From: Anastrepha obliqua
Taxonomy: Eukaryota > Arthropoda > Insecta > Diptera > Tephritidae
Direction of reading: 5' to 3'
Length of the DNA: 64,000 nucleotides
Assembly: GCF_027943255.1 (NCBI RefSeq)
Contig: NC_072893.1
Location: 62,776,001-62,840,000, forward strand
The notes beneath the pieces were generated by a model. It did no database searches and had not been told where the DNA came from. It saw only the letters and a program-made list of their open reading frames with translations. Shown here in pieces: positions 56,960-64,000 of this stretch (its first letter is position 1; the number at the start of each line of letters is the position of its first letter). The translations under genes and the position numbers were made by a program.

Positions 56960-57815
56960 AAATCTTGCGAATCGGCTCTGCACGAGTGCGTTAGCCTAAT
57001 CCTATGCCACGGGACAGATGGACACGATATTCCTTACGGAAGTCTATGCCATCTTGAATGTGGCGTACTGGCTAATCGAAAAAAAGTGGCGGGGCAACAG
57101 TATTGGAATTTGTAGTGACAGTCCAGCTGCACTGAAAGCACTTGCTAACCCACGCTGCTCTTTGAAGTTAGTCGGTGAATGTAAAACAAAGCTGAACAGT
57201 GTTGTAAAACACAACAAAGTTAGTCTTATTTGGGTGCCTGAACATTGTGGTATTGCAGGGAACGAGTTATCTGATAAATTGGCAAATGAAGGCTCTGCAA
57301 GTATGCCACTAGGCCCTGAACCCTTTCTAGGTGTCAATTCCGCATCAATTCAACTATGGATTGACGACTTTATGAGGTCTACCCATAGAGGACGTTGGCC
57401 TGGTTGAACTCGTGCAGAGTAGCCAAGTGCTATGTGAAAAAGCCAAACAGGAAAATGCCGACCTTTCTCCTTAAACTCAGCAAAAAGGACCTGAGAGTAC
57501 TGGTGGATGTAATCACAGAGCACAACGCCTGTGGTCAGCAGAGCGTTTGCTCTGTAGCTGTCCTGCATTTTCCAGAATCAGACTTATAATATTGGGTTGC
57601 GATACACTGAGTATGGACAAAGTTCATACTCTCCCTCTTCCGGATCTCTTAAAATTCATCAATGAATACAAGAGATTTGTGAAAGAGTGATCTCAAACAA
57701 ATTTATCCGTCTTACCACCAATTTCTATTCTTTTTACTGAAACCTATACGGGTGTAGTTCAATGGTCTACTGACTGAGTGCTTGGACTTGTCCAATCAAC
57801 CACAAATCTAATCTA
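56960..57815 (+). mobile_element. I-like LINE 3' end with 12-bp target duplication
   Basis: 856 bases, 5'-truncated in RNase H. Open frame at about 57018-57407: EVYAILNVAYWLIEKKW (Glu), GICSDSPAALKAL (Asp), LIWVPEHCGIAGNELSDKLA (His of VPGH displaced: PEH). After a frameshift, THRGRWPG, NSCRVAKCYVKKPNRKMP and DVITEHNACG are readable, and from about 57537 RLLCSCPAFSRIRLIILGCD to the stop near 57690. The 3' end is CAAATCTAATCTA, a short CTAA-type tail. Confidence 0.85.
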
Positions 57816-57827
57816 ACTACATTTTAC
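57816..57827 (+). repeat. Target-site duplication, right (I-like LINE at 56960)
   Basis: ACTACATTTTAC, identical to 56948-56959. Confidence 0.85.
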
Positions 57828-58160
57828 TTAATTTAAAACTTTATTTCACTTTAAGTTTTTATTATAATTTATTTTTAATTTTACTTTTCCGTTTTCATAT
57901 TACTTTTATTTTATTTTGTTTCCATTTTTTCTTCATTATGTAATTCTTTTATATTTCTTATATTTCTGTATTTTTTCACTTGTTTTCTTTTTATTTTCAA
58001 TTTTTTTTATTTATATATTTATTGTGTTAAAATTTTGCTTTGATTTTAATAATTTGTTTTATTTACTTTGCATCTTGTTGTTTTGGTGTATTATTTCAAT
58101 TAATTTTTTATTTTTTGTATTTTGGTCCTTACTTCAATTTTTTATTTTATTTTAAGACCT

Positions 58161-58169
58161 TAATTGGTT
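58161..58169 (+). repeat. 9-bp target duplication, left (Foldback-like element)
   Basis: TAATTGGTT, identical to 58919-58927. Confidence 0.75.
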
Positions 58170-58918
58170 GATTCCCGTCTCTTTTCCCGAATCCTATTTC
58201 CCGATTACTCGTGCCCCGACAAACTGTATTCCGACAGATATTTTTCCCGAATCTAATCTCCCGACAACGTTCTTCCCGAAAATGCTAGTCCCGACAGTTA
58301 AAAAACAATAATAAATAATAAAAGGAGTTTTATTAATATTGTAAATCGGAGTATCAAAATGGAGTCCATCAAAAAGCAATATTGTGTGTCAATAAGGTTA
58401 GATATGAGGAAACAGTGCCAGAATTTTTGTATTCTTCACATTGTAAAACAATGGACCGCAAGCGATTTTGGACTTCTAACCGTTTTTTTTTTTTTTTTGG
58501 CTATCATAATTTCATCATCCGCCTGTTTTTTTTTGGAATTCTTTTACAGCTGGATGATGCTTTCCCACAAGTAGACAAAAAATATTGTACCATCCTTCAC
58601 TTGCGTCATTTGTCTTTTCGTGCCCATCTCGTGCAGACTTATACTGGTTCCATGTCGAAACTGGATATAAAATTACAAGTTTATAAACAAAACTGAAGAT
58701 TTGTTATATGGTTACTATGACAACAATAAAGAATGATATGAAATAAAAATGTCTAAGCAAAGAAAAAAAAACATTTGTCGGGAAAAATATCTGTTGGGAA
58801 ACCGGTTGTCGGGAAGAAGGATTTCGTGAAATAGGAGTCGGCAAAAATATCTGTCGGGAAACCGGTTGTCGGGAAGAAGGATTTCGTGAAATAGGAGACG
58901 GGAAAAAGGGTGGCTACC
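58170..58918. mobile_element. Foldback-like element with subrepeat-rich inverted arms
   Basis: 749 bases between 9-bp duplications. Both arms are built of CCCGACA/TGTCGGG words. On the left TTCCCGA, CCCCGACA, TTCCGACA, CTCCCGACA and CTTCCCGA follow each other (58172-58295). On the right a unit of about 60 bases (TCTGTYGGGAAACCGGTTGT, GGGAAGAAGGATTTCGTG) is repeated in tandem at 58785 and 58848. Long inverted arms made of short repeats plus a 9-bp duplication are the hallmark of Foldback elements. The centre (58330-58700) has a coding-like patch (CVNKVRYEETVPEFLYSSHC) that I cannot identify. Confidence 0.7.
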
Positions 58919-58927
58919 TAATTGGTT
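58919..58927 (+). repeat. 9-bp target duplication, right (Foldback-like element)
   Basis: TAATTGGTT, identical to 58161-58169. Confidence 0.75.
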
Positions 58928-59551
58928 TTTAGTACACGTCGCTATTTGAATATTTATTTTCTTTCAATTTAATAAAATTTCTTTTTTATTTCTTTTTCAG
59001 ATTTCTGTATTTTTCACTTTATTTTTTTCTATTATTTAAATCTTTATTATAATTTCTTTCAGTTGTTTGTAATTTTTTACTTTTTTATAATTTAATTCTA
59101 TCCTTTATTTTCTTGAATTTTAATTTTTATTTATATTCCTTTGTCTGAATTCAGAGTCTGCTACTTCACCTTACCTATTTTATTCTACTATATTTTAGTT
59201 TATAATAAATTTTTATTTTTTTTTTTATTTTACTTTATGTGTTTCATGTCATTTTATATTGTTTTAAACTCTTATTTTATAGTAAGTTTTCAGTTCATTT
59301 ATTTTTTCTAATTATTTATTTGTTTTACATTTCAATTTATTATTTTATTTTTGTATCAGATTTATTTGGTTTTGTTTTAATTAGTTTTATTCATTTTGCT
59401 TCATTTTACTTTTTTATATTTTGTTTTATAGTTCTGGAGTTTTCACTTAACTTTTTTAGTACTTGCAATATTTTTACAATTGACAAAATATGACAAAAAT
59501 AATGACAATAATAATATAAGACCAAATTAATCGCAAGAAGCCCGACCGTAG

Positions 59552-59868
59552 GCCGCCGTAGCCGAATGGGTTGGTGCGTGACTACCATTCGGAATTCGCA
59601 GAGAGAACGTCGGTTCGAATCTCGGTGAAACAGCAAAGTTAAGAAAAATATTTTTCTAATAGGTCGCCCCTCGGCAGGCAATGGCAAGCCTCCGAGTGTA
59701 TTTCTGCCATGAAAAGGCTCCACATAAAAAATATCTGCCGTTCGGAGTCGGCTTGAAACTGTAGGTCCCTCCATTTGTGGAAAAACATCAAGACGCACAC
59801 CACAAATAGGAGAAGGAGCTCGGCCAAACACCCAAAAAGGGTATACGCGCTAATAATATATATATATA
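59552..59868 (+). mobile_element. tRNA-derived SINE, complete copy
   Basis: Best-preserved copy on the plus strand. A-box-like TAGCCGAATGG at 59559-59569, B-box GGTTCGAATC at 59612-59621, body with TCGCCCCTCGGCAGGCAATG, GTCGGCTTGAAACTGTAGG and CCAAACACCCAAAAAGGG, and the tail TACGCGCTAATAATATATAT. CCCGAC before (59541) and after (59869) may be part of a worn target duplication. CCGAATGG and CCATTCGG (59562-59569, 59585-59592) are perfectly complementary. Confidence 0.88.
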
Positions 59869-59879
59869 CCCGACATAGA

Positions 59880-61411
59880 CAGCTAACGTCACAAAATTTA
59901 ACTTGGATTTGGCACACCCTTTGCATTGTCTAAAAATTGAAGGCATCAAAAATTTCGTAAACGTTGAGCCCATTGCCTTACTGTACTTGGATCAGATATA
60001 TGTAAGCACACACATAGCTGTCCACACAGCATACATATGTACATAGGTACATATGCATATTTTATGAATAACTTCAACAAAGCATTGTACTGTCTCACAA
60101 GTTCACAACCACTCAGCTCTCTACTGTTCATTTTGTTTTTCGTGCGTGAATATAATTCCATATCAATCGCAATAGTACTCGCAAAGTTGACTGGACATCC
60201 ATTAAACTTTTAATAAATAAAATGCATGACTTCCACTCTTCTAAAATGCACTCTTCCCATACACCCACGTGTATGTGTGTATGTATGTAAAGTATGTGCG
60301 TTATAGTAAGAATTTACAAGCATATGTATTAGTACAGATTCTGGTATTAGTACATATACAAATACTATTGCTTACACACACATACATTACATTTGCTATT
60401 ACTGATACATTATTTGATTATATCCATCCATTGTAGTTTGAAAATAACTTGATTGGCTTTGTCAATTTCCAATGGTAGACAAAGCATTCCGGAAAGCATT
60501 TCAATAGGCAACTATTTTTAGTCAATAATTGTTGAACCGTCAGCAATGTTCATTCGATTGACTTTAAAAGCATATTTTATTAAATATTTATGTGGCTTCG
60601 ACATATTTTCCAAAAGGCAATACACTAATAGCGAATTTCAATTAGGAAATATATCTGCCTTAATGGAAGGATATGTTTAAGCGAATTGACGCAGCGGTTC
60701 GGAAATATCCAGTTTTTTATAAGGGCTATTTTTAGGAGTAAAAAATTTTGCCTTCCCAATAAAACGCAAAAAGCAATGGGAGGTTTAATAACAAAGTTCT
60801 ATAAGGTAATAAATTCTATGGCATTTGTGTAGAGTTATAAATATTTTGGTGCATTTGTCGCACTCTGAATGCGCTTTGTGAACACGACACGAATGGATTG
60901 AATTTTGTGCCATGCTCTGCAACTTATCGTTTTTTCTTGCTAATAACATTCCAAAATTTATCTTGCTAGTCGTAACTTGTAGCCTCTTTATCGGCATTGT
61001 CCATTGACTTGACGCAGCCTCACCATAAAGTTGATCAAAAAAGTCGCCTGGATTAGGCGACTAATTGAGTAATCCACTACTTCAGCTGATTTGCTGTTTT
61101 ATCTCAATAAAGTGATTGCTTCTTCTTCTTTCAGATTAGTAAAATAATCGCACAGTTCTATAAAGTCCGCTAGTCGTTAATCGTGCTCGTGCTAATACTA
61201 ACTTATTAAGACACCAAATGTAAACCGCCTACTTGACCTTTCTAACATAGATGAGGCCCTTCATTTCTACTAGCAGCAGATAGAGCAGCTATCAGCTAAA
61301 GCATAAGTTGAAGCCATAGACTGAGTTAGTCATGGACTTAGTGAATGCAAAGCTATTTTCAAAGAAGTTTCTTACCAGTCTGTTTTTAAAATATATTCTT
61401 CTCTGCTATAG
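59880..61411. other. Non-coding sequence
   Basis: Contains TACATATGTACATAGG-type and GTATGTGTGTATGTATG-type microsatellites (60030-60060, 60270-60295). No gene recognised. Confidence 0.45.
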
Positions 61412-61500
61412 GAGTTATACTCCCGTGCCAACCAAAATTTTGCATTCGCAATCCATTGTGTCGTGGATTTTCGAAGACGCAGAAAGAAAAGAAGGAAAAT
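61412..61500 (+). other. Candidate 89-bp host exon
   Basis: Preceded by a pyrimidine-rich acceptor (TTCTTCTCTGCTATAG) and followed by a good donor (AAT then GTAAGG). All three plus frames are open across it. One frame ends in a strongly basic run (FRRRRKKRRK), another reads SIVSWIFEDAERKEGK. The length is not a multiple of 3. No partner exon is visible in the window and I do not recognise the protein. Confidence 0.25.
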
Positions 61501-62027
61501 GTAAGGAAATTTTTTTCTTTAAGAAACAGGTAGTAAAAATTAATAAACTTAATAGGAAATGCGCAACAACATAGGTAGGCTGATTTAAAAATATGCCAAA
61601 AAACGAGTATTTATAAGAGAAATTAGTTTTAAAGAATTTTTTTCCCAAAACATCACTTCAGTTAATTGAAAAGTTCCGGCTTGAAAGATATTCAAGAAAA
61701 TTTTAAAAAATTTTAAGCGGTTAATCAGCAAGCGAGTCAAGCACGACATCCTTTGGGTCAATAATGCCTTTCAGACTTCGGCCGTAACTAAACTGCATCT
61801 CAAAGTACTTTTAAGAAGACAAATACATCACTGAAGTGACTAGAAAGGAAAGCAGGGAAATTAATTTGAGTAAAAGTACCTCGGGCCGTAAGTAGGGGAA
61901 ATGGATGAAGTGCCAGTCTGGCACTCCTCAAGTAGCACTAAAGCGTCTTTTTGATACCATTATGAGACCTTCAACAGGCAGATATCTACAGCCAGCCAGA
62001 ACTGTTCATGTAATGCAGAATATTGAT
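61501..62027. other. Non-coding sequence
   Basis: Nothing recognised. Confidence 0.4.
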
Positions 62028-62786
62028 AAGACTTAGGTTAGCGCACTGCTCCGCACGATCGAAGAAAGGAGCACCTAGTGACTTCAATGGTCTGGCCGCC
62101 AAACCCGGAGATTAGCAGAGAAAACGTCCACTGTCTCCTTCTCTGAAAGGCCCCCACAGCTTCTGCAATAGAGGTCATATGGTAAATCTAGCTTTTACGC
62201 GTGTGTGGCAATTATCCAATGACCGGTACACACAGCTTCGAATTTGGAAATTGCATAACGTGGAGTCCACAAGAAATTCTTAGTACTCCTTCTATTGTAC
62301 GGGGGTCAAAGCGTTTTCAAAAGCACATGAAGAAATACTCGTAGAGCTCCATCTTTGCGGGGTTTTCCTGAGAAATAATTTGTGCAAATTCCCCTATAAC
62401 AATTGTTAGGGGGTATCTGACCCCAATTCAGTCCTCTTCCTGGCAAACTCATTTGCAATTCCACTTCGCTCTATGTTTCTATGTCCTGGAACCCTAATCA
62501 GAGAAGTCTTATCTGCACACCCAAGATATTTGATCTCCTCCTTACAGGAGTTGAATAGCTCGGATCTGCACCATGGAGTCATCAGAGCCTTGATCGCGAC
62601 TTGACTATCGGAGAAAATATCTCCCCTTGCACCCACGTTCCCTAGGCGTTTCGCAAAGACTTCTGCCAGGAAAACACTAGCGGCATTCGGCAGTATTAAA
62701 GAATATATATATTGGCTGATTTCGATAAACCCCTTGCTCCGACTCCCGATTCCATCTTGGAGCCGTCAGTGAAGACAACCTACCTC
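62028..62786 (-). mobile_element. I-like LINE, RNase H to 3' tail, decayed
   Basis: The minus strand opens with VFTDGSKMESGVGA (first catalytic Asp, about 62742-62783), then a damaged segment, then FSDSQVAIKALMTPWC, SLIRVPGHRNIE and EFARKRTELGSD (62406-62640). Further 3' is a knuckle remnant, LYCRSCGGLSEKETVD with a following PGLAARPLKSLGAPFFD in another frame. The 3' end is GCTAACCTAAG near 62028, the same CTAAC-type tail as the other I-like copies. The 5' edge lies beside the mariner relic. Confidence 0.7.
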
Positions 62787-63865
62787 GTGCCGTACTTTAC
62801 AAAATATTTATAGCACATAAAGGAAAACAGCAAAACAAAGTTGGACCTATTAGAATGCATAAACAAAAAACTAAAATATTTAGAAATTACTCCACTTAAA
62901 ACTAGTTTCATTTTCAAATTTGTTAGTACTTGCCATCCGAGCTCGTTCAGGTTACCTAATGTTTGCCTTGCGGTATGAGGCCTTGCGTTGTCGTAGTGAA
63001 ACAAAACTTTGCGTCTATTCACTAAAGACGGTCGATTTTTGTTAAGTGTCTCATTCAGGTTTGATAGCTGATGGGAATAATAATCAGCAGTTATCGTCCG
63101 GTTTGATTCCAAAAGTTCATAATAAACAATACCAGCCATATCCCACCAAATAGACAGGAGAATCTTCTTGGGGTGAAGGCCATCTCTAGGGGTCGGTTCT
63201 GGTGTTTCATCTTTATCTAACCATTGACCTCTGCGAACAGGATTATTGTAAAGGACCCATTTTTCATCACCAGTAACGATACGGTTAAAAAAAACTTTCA
63301 TTTTCAAGCCATTGCAGCAGCTGAGAACACACATTCACTCTCTGCTGAAGGTTGGCGGCGGAAAGCCTATGAGGAACCCATTTCCCCAGCTTTGAAACCT
63401 TTCTTAACTGAACCAGTTGCTTATGAACTTTTCCATGCGATTAATTTAACCTCTGAGCTATCATATCGACAGTCAAATTTGGCTCAGCCAAAACGACCAG
63501 CGCGCGGGGCATCCTCCACGTCGCAGTTACCACTTCGGAATTTTGAAAACCACTTTTGTGCAGTTCTTACACTCATGGTATCCTCTCCGTGAACAGTGTA
63601 TATTTCTGCAGCAACAGTTGTTGTATTTTTACCACTTTTATAAAAAAAATACAAAATATGCCTCTTATACGCGTTCGAAGATTCCATTTTATTTTTTAAC
63701 AACACGTGCTTCTATCCGCGATTTAAATCACTTGTTGATTGCAGATTTATCAAAAAAATATATGTAAATAGTGCCGTTATATTCCGCGAATAATTTTTTG
63801 TATGCAAAAATCGTACAAAAGTGAAATTATGGGTAAAATACGCACGAACTTATGGACTGACCTGA
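62787..63865 (-). mobile_element. Mariner (cecropia-like), 3' end lost
   Basis: TIR at 63841-63865 reads TCAGGTCAGTCCATAAGTT on the minus strand, next to TA. The N-terminal domain is at 63484-63705 (HILYFFYKSGKNTT, WFSKFRSGNCDVED), followed by a damaged linker. The catalytic part is at about 62930-63334. Beyond about 62930 the sequence no longer matches a mariner, so the third Asp and the 3' TIR are missing; the last 140 bases (62787-62925) are unassigned. The 40439-40462 fragment is the complementary 3' end of the same family. Confidence 0.75.
62930..63334 (-). pseudogene. Mariner transposase catalytic core, partial
   Basis: NRIVTGDEKWVLYNNPVRRG (first Asp), LHPKKILLSIWWDMAGIVYYELL, RTITADYYSHQLSNLNE, VLFHYDNARPHTARQTL (second Asp) and LNELGWQVL, where the mariner reading stops before the SPDLAPSDYH region with the third Asp. 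The residue pattern resembles the cecropia group, which includes the human SETMAR-derived Hsmar1. Only part of the enzyme; non-functional. Confidence 0.8.
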
Positions 63866-64000
63866 TAAATTAAAGTACCAAAGGCTGGTGACAAAAATGT
63901 CATAGGCCTCGGCTCCAGATCCAGACATCCTTTAGATAATTGTTTTTAAATTAAAATTTTTGTCCCTGTATTTATATTCCTCAATGATTTTGATTCAGTT

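Larger units (their letters stand above)
53467..59470 (+). repeat. Degenerate T-rich tandem array, unit about 600 bp, interrupted by four elements
   Basis: T-rich (TTTTATTTTATTTTA-like) sequence with a more complex anchor, GATTCAGCATCTGCYACTTC followed by a CCTATT block, at 53467, 54077, 56909 and 59147. Raw spacings are 610, 2832 and 2238. Subtracting the inserted elements plus one duplication copy each gives about 610, 585 and 612. The interior matches only loosely. Not coding, although chance frames are long because of Phe/Leu/Ile codons. Confidence 0.6.

Noticed and set aside
57916..58155. 79-codon frame rich in Phe, Leu and Ile that looks like membrane segments
   Set aside because: It is a translation of the T-rich array. 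Similar frames appear at 59239-59493 and wherever TTTTATTT-like sequence lacks stops in one frame.
1..64000. CRISPR arrays, operons, Shine-Dalgarno sites, bacterial terminators or prophage genes
   Set aside because: No direct-repeat/spacer pattern and no bacterial gene. The content is clearly eukaryotic.
1..64000. LTR retrotransposon or endogenous retrovirus
   Set aside because: I saw no gag, protease, integrase zinc-finger/DDE or paired LTRs. All RT pieces are of LINE type.

Overview
This window is eukaryotic, repeat-rich and AT-rich, and looks like insect DNA: most likely intergenic or intronic sequence from a higher fly, possibly a tephritid fruit fly. That placement is inference. It rests on the mix of mariner/Tc1-like transposons, I-like, RTE-like and R1-like LINEs, a tRNA-derived SINE with flanking (TA)n or (ATAA)n, and many TACATACATATGTA-type microsatellites. 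I find no complete host protein-coding gene. Almost every stretch of convincing coding sequence is a decayed piece of a transposable element (TE).

Layout. 0-6.7 kb: an RT fragment, a 5'-truncated I-like LINE with RNase H (355-2057) inside an imperfect 13-bp target duplication, two copies of a short TIR MITE, a transposase tail, a duplicated AT-rich segment, an AT-rich LINE 3' half (4118-5339) and a second I-like LINE (5820-6677). 6.7-9.9 kb: an RTE-like LINE on the minus strand split by a 2-kb R1-clade LINE with a 38-base poly(A) tail and a 12-14 bp target duplication. 10.5-13.9 kb: a TTAA-flanked piggyBac-type MITE, another RTE-like 3' end, a Mos1-like mariner relic and a second TTAA-type element carrying a SINE. 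14-25 kb: mostly non-coding, with LINE, SINE and mariner relics, a 290-bp TIR MITE, a 1.3-kb A-rich tract, and a TIR-bounded deletion derivative of a maT-like transposon. 25-38 kb: one unexplained open frame, the cleanest TTAA MITE (27163-27886), several transposase relics and SINEs, a LINE nested in a transposon, and an RNase H/zinc-knuckle LINE tail. 38-53 kb: mostly non-coding, with scattered relics.

53.5-59.5 kb is the most structured part. It appears to be a degenerate T-rich tandem repeat with a unit near 600 bp, interrupted by four different elements: a LINE with an 11-bp duplication, a full-length mariner with perfect 24-bp TIR arms, an I-like LINE with a 12-bp duplication, and a Foldback-like element with a 9-bp duplication. 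60-64 kb holds one candidate host exon, an I-like relic and a cecropia-type mariner relic.

The elements do not form a pathway. They record successive insertions, and several junctions (TSDs, nesting) allow a relative order to be read. All clade names are my recognition from motifs and remain to be confirmed by homology search.
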